Numbered from the stretch's first letter, positions 48,016 through 57,548 are shown. The stretch: 64,000 bases of DNA from Psychroserpens sp041224425 (GCF_041224425.1 NZ_JBGFGL010000080.1:310001-374000); one strand, 5' to 3'. The notes: generated from the letters alone by a model not told the origin. Numbers and translations: made by a program.

Positions 48016-48900
48016 ATGAAGTGGAATAAATTTACATATCAACAATCCTTGCGAAGATTACCATTTATGAATCTTCTTTTCATAATGGTTTTCTTGTTTA
48101 GCGTTTCAGTTACAATGGCTCAAGACAAAAAGGAACTGAAAGCCCAACAGCAAAAACTCGAGAAATCCAATAATTACATTTTTCAGGGAAATGAGCTGAT
48201 ACAGAATGATGATTTTGTATCTGCTGAGATGGAATATCGTAAGGCTATTTCAGAACAATCCTCAAATGTTGCTGGAAGCTACAACTTAGGAAACTCCTAT
48301 TTTGAAAAAGGGAACTATGACGAAGCATTATTCCGTCATACGCAAGCTGCGGAAAAGGCAACTTCGAAATCAGAAAAACACAAGGCTTACCATAATATTG
48401 GGAATATTCTCATGCAGAAAAAACTGTGTAAGGAAGCAGTTGAAGCTTACAAAAATGCGCTTCGTAATGATCCGAGTGATGACGAAACACGTTATAACCT
48501 TGCGCTAGCAAAAGATTGTGCTGAACAACAGCAAGATGAAGATCAGCAGCAAGAAAAAGAAGGTGAGAAAGAAAATGAAGATGAGAATCAGGACGATCAG
48601 AAAAATGAGGATGAAAAAAATCAAGATGATCAGCAAAAGAATGATGAAAATGAAGAAAAGAAAGATGGCGATGATAAAAAAGATGATCAAGGTAAACCTA
48701 AAGACGAGAAGGAAAAAGAAGATAATAAAGGTAAGGAACAAGAAAGTCAAGGTAAGCCTCAACCGCGTCCTGGACAATTGTCACCTCAGCAAATTAAAAA
48801 CTTGTTAGAGGCCATGAACAATCAAGAACAAAAAGTCCAGAAGAAAATCAATGCTGAAAAACAGAAAGGACAACCAATCAAAACAGAAAAAGACTGGTAG
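48016..48900 (+). CDS. batC: BatC TPR protein with long charged tail
   Basis: 294 residues from the ATG at 48016; the longer ORF starts at TTG, and another ATG at 48067 sits directly before the signal peptide. After the signal sequence there are three or so TPR units (GSYNLGNSYFEKGNYDEALF, KAYHNIGNILMQKKLCKEAVEAY, ETRYNLALAK). Then residues about 170-240 are nearly pure Lys/Glu/Asp/Gln and end in PRPGQLSPQQIKNLLEAM, a usual BatC feature. Possibly a periplasmic scaffold. Confidence 0.9.
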   Translation: MKWNKFTYQQSLRRLPFMNLLFIMVFLFSVSVTMAQDKKELKAQQQKLEKSNNYIFQGNELIQNDDFVSAEMEYRKAISEQSSNVAGSYNLGNSYFEKGNYDEALFRHTQAAEKATSKSEKHKAYHNIGNILMQKKLCKEAVEAYKNALRNDPSDDETRYNLALAKDCAEQQQDEDQQQEKEGEKENEDENQDDQKNEDEKNQDDQQKNDENEEKKDGDDKKDDQGKPKDEKEKEDNKGKEQESQGKPQPRPGQLSPQQIKNLLEAMNNQEQKVQKKINAEKQKGQPIKTEKDW

Positions 48901-48908
48901 TTAATAAG

Positions 48909-50687
48909 ATGAAAAGTCTCAAATACATAGTGTTTTTATTTGTTGTGTTGAGCTCAGGTATTGCCTCAGCCCAAATTAAGTTTGAAGCTAAAATCAGCAA
49001 ATCGAAATTGGGCATTAACGAGCGTTTACGCATAGATTTCGAAATGAACAAAGATGGCGACAACTTTACACCTCCAGATTTTAACGGATTTACAGTGGTT
49101 GGAGGTCCGAATACCTCAGTGAGCCAGTCTTGGTTAAATGGGAAACGTTCGTATAAAAAAACCTATAGTTATTTTCTGGCGCCCAAAAAGCGCGGACAAC
49201 TTAGAATTAATCAAGCCACTATCGAAATTGATGGCGAGGTTTATAAAACACAAGTGGTCACAGTCAATGTCACGGCAGCAGTACAGCGACCTAATGATCC
49301 AGACAATGCTGAAAACATAGCCTCTGAGAATATTCATTTGGTAGCCGAGATTTCTAAAACCAATCCTTATTTAAATGAAGCGATTACAGTCGTTTACAAA
49401 TTGTATGTTTCCCAAAATACAGGTGTGAGTAATTGGCGTGAAATCGACAATCCGAGATACAACGATTTCTGGAGTCAAAACATCAACATTAAAGGGCTTA
49501 AAATTCAAAACGGCAGCTATAATGGCGATGACAATTACCGCTATGTCGTACTTCGCAAAACGGTTTTATATCCTCAGAAAACAGGCAAACTAGAAATTGA
49601 ACCTTTAACTTTAGATGTTACCGTAGAAGTACCAACCAATAGAAGAGATTTTTTTGGAGGACGCTTAATGACACAAGTTAACAAACGTGTTTCAGCAGGA
49701 AGTAGAACCATAAATGTTAAACCTTTACCAGTAGAAGGCAAACCTGAAAATTTCACGGGAGCTGTGGGTGATTTTAAGTTTAATGTGATAACCTCTAAAA
49801 CAGAATTGAACGCTTCAGAATCGCTTCAGGCTAGAGTTGAGGTGACAGGTAATGGAAACCTTAAATTATTTGAATTGCCAAAGATTAAGCTTCCAAATTC
49901 ATTGGAGGTATATGAACCAGAACACAATGAGAACGTATCTACTAACCTCAGTGGAATGAATGGGTCTATTTCAGATAGTTATACCATCGTTCCACAGTAT
50001 AAAGGAAAATATCCCGTACCAAGTATTTCGTTTTCTTATTTTGATTTGAAATCTGAAGAATACAAAACAGTCTCCTCAGGTGAAATTATTATCAACGTTT
50101 TAGAAGGTCCTGTTAATACAACCAATTCCGATAATAATATTGCTACATCAAATAACTCCAAGCAACAAGTGGTTTTAAATAGCGATCAGTTTGCTTTTGT
50201 TAAAACAGAAACCGACTTGGAGGCAATCAATGAAACGCGTTTTTTTAAAAGCACTGCATTTTGGACCTCTTTGTTAGTTCCGCTTCTAGCCATTCCATTG
50301 GCTTTAGTGTATCGTAAAAAGAAAGAACAACGCAATGCCGACGTCTTTGGAAACAAAATTAGAAAAGCCGACAAACTCGCAAGACGCTATTTGAGTGAAG
50401 CTAAAAAATCATTAGGTAATAAAGAATCTTTTTACATTGCTCTTGAGAAAGCGCTTCACAATTATTTGAAAGCCAAACTGCATATTGAAACTACCGATTT
50501 CAGTAAGGAGAAAATTCAAGGCCTGTTAGCTGAACGTCAAGTAAATTCTGAAACCATAAAAGCATTTATAAACATATTGGAACATTGCGAGTTGGCAAGA
50601 TATACACCAATAACCAATGTGGAAATGCAACAAGATTATGAAAAAGCGGTTCAAACAGTTTCTGTTATTGATAAAGAATTAAGATAG
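48909..50687 (+). CDS. batD: BatD oxygen-tolerance protein
   Basis: 592 residues with signal peptide (to about 22, ASAQ). A BatD domain (DUF) of repeated beta sandwiches fills 23-430 (FTPPDFNGFTVVGGPNTSVSQSW and PVEGKPENFTGAVGDFKF are typical). A transmembrane helix follows at about 445-465 (WTSLLVPLLAIPLALVYRKK), then a cytoplasmic helical domain. It is thought to present the periplasmic face of the Bat complex. It begins 8 bp after batC and is followed by batE after 8 bp. Confidence 0.93.
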   Translation: MKSLKYIVFLFVVLSSGIASAQIKFEAKISKSKLGINERLRIDFEMNKDGDNFTPPDFNGFTVVGGPNTSVSQSWLNGKRSYKKTYSYFLAPKKRGQLRINQATIEIDGEVYKTQVVTVNVTAAVQRPNDPDNAENIASENIHLVAEISKTNPYLNEAITVVYKLYVSQNTGVSNWREIDNPRYNDFWSQNINIKGLKIQNGSYNGDDNYRYVVLRKTVLYPQKTGKLEIEPLTLDVTVEVPTNRRDFFGGRLMTQVNKRVSAGSRTINVKPLPVEGKPENFTGAVGDFKFNVITSKTELNASESLQARVEVTGNGNLKLFELPKIKLPNSLEVYEPEHNENVSTNLSGMNGSISDSYTIVPQYKGKYPVPSISFSYFDLKSEEYKTVSSGEIIINVLEGPVNTTNSDNNIATSNNSKQQVVLNSDQFAFVKTETDLEAINETRFFKSTAFWTSLLVPLLAIPLALVYRKKKEQRNADVFGNKIRKADKLARRYLSEAKKSLGNKESFYIALEKALHNYLKAKLHIETTDFSKEKIQGLLAERQVNSETIKAFINILEHCELARYTPITNVEMQQDYEKAVQTVSVIDKELR

Positions 50688-50695
50688 AAAATTAC

Positions 50696-51454
50696 ATGAA
50701 GTCTATAATTCACATATTAATTTGCCTTATAACCTTAAGTGCGTTTTCTCAAAATGACAAGCGATTTGAAGAAGGTAATGATTTGTATAACCAAGGGGAT
50801 TATACAGCTGCCTTAGAAAAGTACGAATCTATTTTAGCGTCTGGAAAACATTCTTCAGAATTATATTTCAACATCGCAAATGCGTACTATAAACTAAACC
50901 ACGTAGCACCAAGTATTTATTATTACGAAAAAGCATTGTTGTTAGATCCAAATGACAAGGACATAAAGAATAATATTGCTTTTGCCAAAAACATGACCCT
51001 TGATGCCATTGATACGATTCCGGAAGTTGGAATTTCTAAATTGATCAAAAGAACGACCAATAGTATGAGTTATGATGCTTGGGCAAAACTAGCTGTGGCT
51101 TTTGTGTTTCTTTTTGTGATCATGTTTATCGCTTACGATTTTGCCTATTCCACAAACAAGAAACGATTGACATTTCTTGCTAGTAATACTGCTTTACTCT
51201 TTGCCATTGTTGCTTTGTTCTTTGCCTTCCACAAATTTCAGTTAGATAAAAGCGACCAACCAGCCATTGTATTTGCTCAAGAATCTAAAATTCAGAGCGA
51301 ACCAAACTTCAGGAGTTCAGAAGCTTTTGTGTTACATGAAGGTACCAAGGTTCAAGTACTTGATACGGTAGATGTTTGGAAAAAAATAAAACTTTCAGAT
51401 GGGAAAACAGGCTGGATTCTTGCCGACGACATAAAAATGTTAAAAAAGTTTTAA
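50696..51454 (+). CDS. batE: BatE TPR/SH3 membrane protein
   Basis: 252 residues. Signal sequence, TPR units (FEEGNDLYNQGDYTAALEKYESIL, SELYFNIANAYYKLNHVAPSIYYYEKALLLDPND), two transmembrane helices (about 138-157 and 162-180) and a C-terminal bacterial SH3 domain (KIQSEPNFRSSEAFVLHEGTKVQVLDTVDVWKKIKL). The order is that of BatE. It is the last gene of the Bat run. Confidence 0.92.
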   Translation: MKSIIHILICLITLSAFSQNDKRFEEGNDLYNQGDYTAALEKYESILASGKHSSELYFNIANAYYKLNHVAPSIYYYEKALLLDPNDKDIKNNIAFAKNMTLDAIDTIPEVGISKLIKRTTNSMSYDAWAKLAVAFVFLFVIMFIAYDFAYSTNKKRLTFLASNTALLFAIVALFFAFHKFQLDKSDQPAIVFAQESKIQSEPNFRSSEAFVLHEGTKVQVLDTVDVWKKIKLSDGKTGWILADDIKMLKKF

Positions 51455-51512
51455 AGCATATTTAACAAAAATCCCAATTTCTAAGCTTATATTTACCTTT
51501 ATTAATTTCATT

Positions 51513-51803
51513 ATGCACAAAAGCCTTATTGCTTTTTTCTTCTCTCTATTATTGATGTCATTAGTTGTTGCACCAACGATTATAATGGCTATTGACGATA
51601 CTGTCGATATGTCTTTGGTATATAGTATTTCTGAAGAGGAAGAAAATAAATGCAGTAAAGAGTTTGAAAAGTATGTAGTAGAATTAAATCATGAACTTGA
51701 AGATTTCTTAGACTTCAATAAAAAAGACAACTTAGAGTACAGATTCAAAACTTACCCTAAGCCTCCTCTTAATCTTATTTCTCCACCTCCAGAATTCATT
51801 TAG
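51513..51803 (+). CDS. Small exported protein with PPPEF tail
   Basis: 96 residues with a signal peptide (about 1-26) and an acidic/Lys-rich mature part of about 70 residues, ending TYPKPPLNLISPPPEFI. There is one Cys in the mature part. I recognise no domain. The gene lies 92 bp before the SulP transporter gene and after the Bat operon. A proline-rich last dozen residues is the most distinctive part and may be a short docking tail. The coding potential looks good: codon use and the A-rich leader resemble neighbours. Confidence 0.65.
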   Translation: MHKSLIAFFFSLLLMSLVVAPTIIMAIDDTVDMSLVYSISEEEENKCSKEFEKYVVELNHELEDFLDFNKKDNLEYRFKTYPKPPLNLISPPPEFI

Positions 51804-51818
51804 TTTTTTTGAATCCCT

Positions 51819-51848
51819 TGGACGTATTTGCGTCCATTATAATTTTTT
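51819..51848 (+). terminator. Weak terminator after the small exported protein
   Basis: TGGACG / CGTCCA with a TATTTG loop, then ATTATAATTTTTT. Confidence 0.55.
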
Positions 51849-51895
51849 AAAAAACGGTTGGAAATGTTCGTTTCTAACGCAAATGAATTTATAAT

Positions 51896-53476
51896 ATGTT
51901 TAAAACTATTAAGAATGACTTGCCAGCGAGTATAGTCGTATTTTTTGTCGCTTTACCTTTATGTCTAGGTATTGCATTAGCCAGTGGAGCTCCACTTTTT
52001 TCAGGACTGATTGCTGGTATTGTTGGAGGAATTGTGGTGGGATCCTTAAGTGGTTCTAAAATAGGAGTCAGTGGTCCAGCTGCAGGATTGGCTGCAATTG
52101 TATTAACCGCAATTGGAACATTGGGAGGTTACCAAAACTTTTTGGTGGCTGTAGTGTTGGGTGGTATAATTCAATTAATATTTGGAGTTTTAAAAGCTGG
52201 AATCATTGGTTATTATTTTCCGTCTTCAGTGATTAAAGGAATGCTTACAGGTATAGGTATCATTATAATCTTGAAACAAATACCTCATTTCTTTGGTTAT
52301 GATCCAGATCCTGAAGGTGATTTCGCCTTTTTCCAAGTGGATGGTGAAAACACATTTTCTGAAATCATCAATTCCATAAATCATATTACACCTGGTTCTG
52401 CATTAATTGGAGTGATTGGATTGGCCATTTTACTACTATGGGATAAAGTGCTTTCGAAAAAAGCTAAAATCTTTCAATTGATCCAAGGTCCATTGGTGGC
52501 AGTGGTTGTAGGTATTATTTTTTATGTGCTAACGAAATCGCATGAAACCTTGGGAATAGAGCAGTCACACTTAGTCACGGTTCCTATTCCTGAAGATGCT
52601 GCTTCTTTTTTCGGACAGTTTAGTCTTCCTAATTTTTCTGCGATAACCAACCCACAAGTTTGGGTGGTCGGATTTACCATTGCATTGGTCGCAAGTTTGG
52701 AAACCTTACTTTGTGTCGAAGCGACAGATAAATTAGATCCGCATAAAAATGTGACACCAACCAATCGTGAGTTATTGGCTCAAGGTACTGGTAATATTAT
52801 TTCAGGGATGATAGGAGGTTTGCCAATTACACAGGTTATTGTACGAAGCTCGGCTAATATACAATCTGGAGGTCGAAGCAAGGCTTCAGCAATCATTCAC
52901 GGGTTCTTTTTGTTGATATCAATTATATTAATTCCAAGATTGTTGAATATGATTCCACTTTCGGTATTGGCTGCAGTATTGTTCATTGTTGGTTTCAAGT
53001 TGGCAAAACCATCATTGTTCAAACAAATGTACGATTTGGGGTGGAAGCAATCGATCCCGTTTTTTGTAACTGTTTTAGGAATCATTTTTACAGACTTGTT
53101 GGTCGGTATTGGTTTAGGCCTTGGCGTTGGAATTATTGTGATTCTAATTAAAAGCTATCAAAATTCACATTTCCTACATATTGAAGACAAAAGTAATGGG
53201 AAGCATAAGATTAAGATGACCCTTGCTGAAGAAGTCACCTTCTTTAATAAAGGTGCTATTCTTAAGGAACTAGATAGCTTACCAAGAGATACGTATTTGG
53301 AACTGGATGTTAGAAAAACAAGGTATCTTGATAACGATATTATAGAAATATTAGATGATTTTGCCTTCAAAGCCAAGGAAAGACATATTGATATAAAGAT
53401 CATTTCTGAACGTGGAGAGGTTGAAAACCCTGAAAGCTTTATTGAGTTTTTCAAACTGAGAAAAAAATCTGCTTAA
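51896..53476 (+). CDS. SulP-family anion transporter, probable bicarbonate importer
   Basis: 526 residues with about eleven predicted membrane helices. The SulP signature runs from ASIVVFFVALPLCLGIALASGAPLFSGL, with GVSGPAAGLAAIV near 60, to the C-terminal STAS domain (about 440-520, LAEEVTFFNKGAILKELDSLPRD, VRKTRYLDNDIIEILDDF). SulP carriers import sulfate, bicarbonate or other anions, usually with sodium. The nearby carbonic anhydrase favours bicarbonate. The STAS domain is short, with DND in place of the usual D-S/T-S phosphorylation-type site. Confidence 0.9.
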   Translation: MFKTIKNDLPASIVVFFVALPLCLGIALASGAPLFSGLIAGIVGGIVVGSLSGSKIGVSGPAAGLAAIVLTAIGTLGGYQNFLVAVVLGGIIQLIFGVLKAGIIGYYFPSSVIKGMLTGIGIIIILKQIPHFFGYDPDPEGDFAFFQVDGENTFSEIINSINHITPGSALIGVIGLAILLLWDKVLSKKAKIFQLIQGPLVAVVVGIIFYVLTKSHETLGIEQSHLVTVPIPEDAASFFGQFSLPNFSAITNPQVWVVGFTIALVASLETLLCVEATDKLDPHKNVTPTNRELLAQGTGNIISGMIGGLPITQVIVRSSANIQSGGRSKASAIIHGFFLLISIILIPRLLNMIPLSVLAAVLFIVGFKLAKPSLFKQMYDLGWKQSIPFFVTVLGIIFTDLLVGIGLGLGVGIIVILIKSYQNSHFLHIEDKSNGKHKIKMTLAEEVTFFNKGAILKELDSLPRDTYLELDVRKTRYLDNDIIEILDDFAFKAKERHIDIKIISERGEVENPESFIEFFKLRKKSA

Positions 53477-53486
53477 AAGAGAAATC

Positions 53487-54287
53487 ATGGATTCAAACTC
53501 GCCTAAAATATTAGTGCTTTCAGATTTGAAAGACACTATGAATAGTACCGTAAAAAGCGCTGTTAGCTTGGCTAAAATCATCAATGGAAATTTACATGTG
53601 TTCCATGTAAAAAAACCTACAGAAATAGTTGAGCAGGAAAGCCAATTGTCGGCAATGAGGAGTATCAACCAATCGTATATTTCTATAAGTAAGGAAATGA
53701 AAGGTTTGATAGAACCTCTAGCCAAAGATTATGATGTTGCAATCAGTTGTAACCATGTTGTTGGTCATATTAAAACGGAGATATTGGGTTGTATCGCATC
53801 TTATAATCCTGATATTATTGTAATGGGCAAACGTAAAAAATCCATTAGCTTACTGGGAGACGCAGTAACCGATTTGGTGATTGACAATTTCAATGGCACT
53901 ATTATGATAGCATCTGAAGATAAAGGGTTAGAGCCTAATAGCATGGTGTCTTTGGGTGTTTTAAACAATGCACGTTCAAATTTCAATATGCGTTTTGCAG
54001 AACAGTTGTTAGAACATTCCAAAAAGCCTTTTAAAACCTTTAAAACACAAATTGATACTGAAGAAAACAGTAAAGATGATTCGGTTAACTTGGTCTTTGA
54101 TCATGGTAGAAATCCAATTCAAAACATGTCAAATTACCTGACAAAAAGTGATGTGAATTTATTATGTCTTAGCAGAAGTGCCAATAATTCCAAGGCAAAG
54201 GCAGATATGAAAAATGTTATTAACCAGGTTAATGTTTCATTGCTGATCTCAGAGCGACAAGGGTTATACAAAAGTTCGGTAATATAA
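53487..54287 (+). CDS. Universal stress protein (UspA family), tandem domain
   Basis: 266 residues. The first Usp domain (about 5-150) has ILVLSDLKDTMNSTVKSAVSLAKIINGNLHVFHV and the ATP-type tail IVMGKRKKSISLLGDAVTDLVIDNFNGTIMI; the G-x2-G-x9-G(S/T) loop is degenerate. Residues 155-266 are a second, weaker Usp-like half (LLCLSRSANNSK). It lies 10 bp after the first SulP gene and 75 bp before the second, suggesting co-transcription with the first transporter, which it may modulate. That is inference. Confidence 0.85.
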   Translation: MDSNSPKILVLSDLKDTMNSTVKSAVSLAKIINGNLHVFHVKKPTEIVEQESQLSAMRSINQSYISISKEMKGLIEPLAKDYDVAISCNHVVGHIKTEILGCIASYNPDIIVMGKRKKSISLLGDAVTDLVIDNFNGTIMIASEDKGLEPNSMVSLGVLNNARSNFNMRFAEQLLEHSKKPFKTFKTQIDTEENSKDDSVNLVFDHGRNPIQNMSNYLTKSDVNLLCLSRSANNSKAKADMKNVINQVNVSLLISERQGLYKSSVI

Positions 54288-54362
54288 AATGGATGCTATG
54301 GTAGATATGCTTTTTATAGTGAAAAAAGCACTAATTTTAGAAAACGACCTAACACTTAAAAT

Positions 54363-56225
54363 ATGAAAGGATTGTTTTCTAACATAAGAGGTGATGCTTT
54401 TGGAGGCATTACTGCAGGAATTGTAGCATTACCTTTAGCATTGGCCTTTGGTGTGTCCTCCGGACTTGGTCCAAGTGCAGGACTTTATGGTGCTATTTTC
54501 ATAAGTTTTTTTGCGGCACTTTTCGGTGGCACCAACACTCAAATTTCAGGTCCTACTGCTCCAATGACAGCTGTAAGTATGGTTGTTATTGCAGGAATAA
54601 TTGCTGCAAATGACGGAAGCGTTGAAAAAGCACTTCCAGCAATTCTTACCGTATTCCTATTGGCTGGACTTTTGCAAATAGGATTGGGCGCCATTGGTTT
54701 AGGAAAATACATACGATATATTCCGTATCCTGTGGTGTCAGGTTTTATGACGGCTATTGGAGTGATTATTTTAATTACTCAAATATTGCCTTCAATTGGA
54801 TATTACCCAAAAGAAGACATGAGTTTTGTTGAAAAATTTAAACCGCAAGCGGAAGAAGTTATTTTAGAGAATATCTTAATTGAAGAAGCAGGTGAAGGCA
54901 TTTTAGTTCTTGAAGATTTTAAGGAAACTATTGCTCGAGCAGAACAGATTACCGAAGCAGATATATTGAGGGAATCACAAACATTGGCTGCTAAAGAAGC
55001 TTCAGGTGTTTTGGGAGCAGTTAAAGTGCTGCCTAGAGCCTTAAAAAACATCAATATATTGGAACTGATCCTCGCATTGTCAACGATCATTATCATATAT
55101 GGATTCAAAAGGATTACAACTAAAATACCAAGTACTTTAGTTGCATTGGTGGTAATGTCAGCAATCGCTATTTTAGCCAACCTAGATTACCGACCAATAC
55201 CAGAAATCCCACAAGGACTACCAGAATTTAAAGCAGAAATTTTTACGGGTTTTAACCTAGGAAGCGTGTCACCATATATATTTACAGCTCTTACCTTAGC
55301 ACTATTGGGAGCCATTGATTCTTTACTTACGAGTGTGGTAGCAGACAATATGACCAAAACAAAACACAAGCCTAACAAAGAGCTGATCGGACAAGGAATA
55401 GGCAATAGTATTGCAGCTATGTTTGGTGGTATTCCTGGCGCAGGAGCAACAATTCGTACGGTTGTAAACATCAACTCTGGAGGAAAAACAAAATTATCTG
55501 GTATGATTGCTGGTGTTTTGCTATTTGTCATTCTATTGGCTGTGGCACCATTGGCATCTAAAATTCCTGCAGCGGTTTTGGCTGGTATTTTAATTACAGT
55601 TGGTATTGGCGTTATGGATTACAAAGGCCTTCGTGCCATACCAAGTATGCCAAAGGATATCAAGATTGGACCCTTGAAATTGAGTTCTGAGGTTCTTATT
55701 ATGTTAGTGGTCATGGTATTGTCCTCCTTTTGGGACTTGGTCTATGCCGTTGGTATCGGATTGGTCATCGCATCATTGATGTTTATGAAAAAAATAGGAG
55801 ATCTAACCGCAGAACGTTCCGACGTAAAACCACTCAAGGAAGAAGCTTGGGAAGACGAAGCTAGTTTCCCAACTAAATTAAAAGAAGAAGTCTTTATTAA
55901 ACACCTTAAAGGACCTTTGTTCTTCGGGTCTACATCAGATTTTCAACAATTGGCGCAACAAATCCCAGATACAGCTTCAGTCGTGATCATGAGATTGGGA
56001 CGTATGCAATATATGGATCAATCTGGATTATACGCTATGGAAGACATGCTTCAAGATCTTAAAGTAAGAGGTGTTGATGTGTTGTTTGTCAATTTATTGA
56101 AACAACCACGATATATGATGGAACGTATTGATATCATTCCTGATTTTATCGCAGAAGAACATATATTTCAGTCGTTTAAAGACTGTTTAAAATGGATTAA
56201 AGAAAACGTAAAAGATAAATATTAA
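54363..56225 (+). CDS. SulP-family anion transporter with STAS domain and acidic insert
   Basis: 620 residues. It has the full SulP core (GGITAGIVALPLALAFGVSSGLGP; ISGPTAPMTAVSMVV) and a C-terminal STAS domain (about 500-615) with MRLGRMQYMDQSGLYAMEDM, where the D-x-SG site is intact. Between the fifth and sixth helices, residues about 150-225 hold a Glu/Ala-rich, helical insert of about 70 residues (EEVILENILIEEAGEGI onward), longer than the matching loop of the upstream SulP. It starts 75 bp after the Usp gene and 4 bp before carbonic anhydrase, so the enzyme and this carrier surely work together on bicarbonate. Confidence 0.93.
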   Translation: MKGLFSNIRGDAFGGITAGIVALPLALAFGVSSGLGPSAGLYGAIFISFFAALFGGTNTQISGPTAPMTAVSMVVIAGIIAANDGSVEKALPAILTVFLLAGLLQIGLGAIGLGKYIRYIPYPVVSGFMTAIGVIILITQILPSIGYYPKEDMSFVEKFKPQAEEVILENILIEEAGEGILVLEDFKETIARAEQITEADILRESQTLAAKEASGVLGAVKVLPRALKNINILELILALSTIIIIYGFKRITTKIPSTLVALVVMSAIAILANLDYRPIPEIPQGLPEFKAEIFTGFNLGSVSPYIFTALTLALLGAIDSLLTSVVADNMTKTKHKPNKELIGQGIGNSIAAMFGGIPGAGATIRTVVNINSGGKTKLSGMIAGVLLFVILLAVAPLASKIPAAVLAGILITVGIGVMDYKGLRAIPSMPKDIKIGPLKLSSEVLIMLVVMVLSSFWDLVYAVGIGLVIASLMFMKKIGDLTAERSDVKPLKEEAWEDEASFPTKLKEEVFIKHLKGPLFFGSTSDFQQLAQQIPDTASVVIMRLGRMQYMDQSGLYAMEDMLQDLKVRGVDVLFVNLLKQPRYMMERIDIIPDFIAEEHIFQSFKDCLKWIKENVKDKY

Positions 56226-56229
56226 GAAT

Positions 56230-56856
56230 ATGAAAGCACACACAAGAGAAACACAAGCAACAATGACTCCAGAAAAAGCTCTGGAATTTTTAAAGGAAGG
56301 GAATATTCGATTTCAAAATAACCTTAAGGCCAATAGAAACTTATTAGAACAAGTAAATGATACTGCTGAAGGGCAATTTCCTTTTGCAACGATTTTAAGT
56401 TGTATAGATTCTAGAGTATCAGCAGAATTGGTTTTTGATCAAGGTTTGGGTGATATTTTCAGTGTGAGAATAGCTGGAAATTTTGTTAACCAAGATATTT
56501 TGGGAAGTATGGAATTTGCATGCAAATTAGCAGGTACAAAACTTATCGTTGTTTTAGGACACACGAGTTGTGGTGCAGTAAAAGGAGCATGTGATCATGC
56601 TAGAATGGGGAATTTAACTGCGCTTATCAATAAAATTGAGCCTGCGGTTTATGCCGTTGAGGAGCCTACCGATAAATCGCTTCGCAATTCCTCAAATTTG
56701 GAATTTGTCGATGCGGTTTCCAAAAAGAATGTAGAAATGACTTTAGACAATATCAGAAGTCAAAGTGTTATTCTCAGCGATTTAGAAAAAAGTGGTGATA
56801 TTAAGATTGTAGGCGGTATGTATGATATTAGTACAGGAGGCGTTGAATTTTATTAA
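56230..56856 (+). CDS. Beta-class carbonic anhydrase
   Basis: 208 residues. Zinc ligands and catalytic dyad are plain: Cys58 with Asp60 and Arg62 in SCIDSRV, His111 and Cys114 in GHTSCGAVKGA. It converts CO2 and bicarbonate. The 4-bp spacing after a SulP gene suggests that it hydrates or dehydrates substrate at the carrier's cytoplasmic face. No signal peptide is present. The length is normal for the type. Confidence 0.95.
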   Translation: MKAHTRETQATMTPEKALEFLKEGNIRFQNNLKANRNLLEQVNDTAEGQFPFATILSCIDSRVSAELVFDQGLGDIFSVRIAGNFVNQDILGSMEFACKLAGTKLIVVLGHTSCGAVKGACDHARMGNLTALINKIEPAVYAVEEPTDKSLRNSSNLEFVDAVSKKNVEMTLDNIRSQSVILSDLEKSGDIKIVGGMYDISTGGVEFY

Positions 56857-56884
56857 TAAAAAAGCATCTCAATATTTAAATCAC

Positions 56885-56914
56885 AAAAGCCATTCATCTA
56901 AGAGTGGCTTTTTT
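56885..56914. terminator. Bidirectional terminator between carbonic anhydrase and cvpA
   Basis: Stem AAAAGCCATTC / GAGTGGCTTTT with one wobble, followed by T residues; serves both converging genes. Confidence 0.85.
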
Positions 56915-57437
56915 ATGCTTCATTATTTGTTTCTGGGTCTTTAGAAGCTTCTTTGCCTTTATTTAAAATACTTGGAAAAATCATTGGAGCCAATCCTTTC
57001 ACAGGTTGATACAAAATAGAATCCTCCAAATCGTCTTTATCAGCAAACGGAATGGTCTTGTTCAAATTGTCGAAAACAATTAACACCACACTCAAAATCA
57101 AACCAATTTTCAGAGCTCCAAAAACAGCACCTAATAGTTTGTTTAATATGCCTAGTGCTGCAAAATCTGCTAGTTTGGTCAATGCTTTTCCAGCTAAGGC
57201 AATCACTAATACAATAATTACGAAGGTAATGGCAAAGGCTACAATATTGATATACTTCTCATCCCAATCTAATTTGCTATCCAAAAATTCAGCAGCAAAA
57301 TTACTGAAGTGAATTGCGCCATAGACACCAGCAATTAAGGCAACCAAAGAAGCCACTTCCACAAAAAGTCCTTTCATAAGACCTCGTATAAGTCCGAAAA
57401 GTAACAAAACAGCAAGGATGATATCAATAACAGCCAT
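56913..57437 (-). CDS. CvpA family membrane protein
   Basis: 174 residues from the ATG at 57437; the longer ORF begins at TTG. Four membrane helices (about 3-20, 28-45, 65-88 and 105-125) with the CvpA start VIDIILAVLLLFGLIRGLMKGL. In E. coli CvpA is required for colicin V production and the protein has a wider envelope role. The tail is polar (LNKGKEASKDPETNNEA). The gene is single and is separated from its neighbours by terminator and promoter regions. Confidence 0.9.
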   Translation of the reverse strand: MAVIDIILAVLLLFGLIRGLMKGLFVEVASLVALIAGVYGAIHFSNFAAEFLDSKLDWDEKYINIVAFAITFVIIVLVIALAGKALTKLADFAALGILNKLLGAVFGALKIGLILSVVLIVFDNLNKTIPFADKDDLEDSILYQPVKGLAPMIFPSILNKGKEASKDPETNNEA

Positions 57438-57512
57438 AATAATTGATTTTAACAAACGTACATATTTTTTTTAATTTATAGTGATAACGCAATACAAGCG
57501 TTTATAGTTTAT

Positions 57513-57520
57513 TAAATTTG
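57513..57520 (+). promoter_or_regulatory. Candidate -7 box before the 118-residue hypothetical
   Basis: TAAATTTG matches TAnnTTTG, 28 bp before the ATG at 57549. No -33 TTG is visible at normal spacing. Confidence 0.5.
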
Positions 57521-57548
57521 CAAACTACAAAGTAAAGGAGCTTTATTT

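Noticed and set aside
48505..48777. Open frame opposite batC, nearly all Ile, Phe and Leu
   Set aside because: It is the complement of the Lys/Glu/Asp-rich tail of BatC; the bias comes from that composition and there is no start context.
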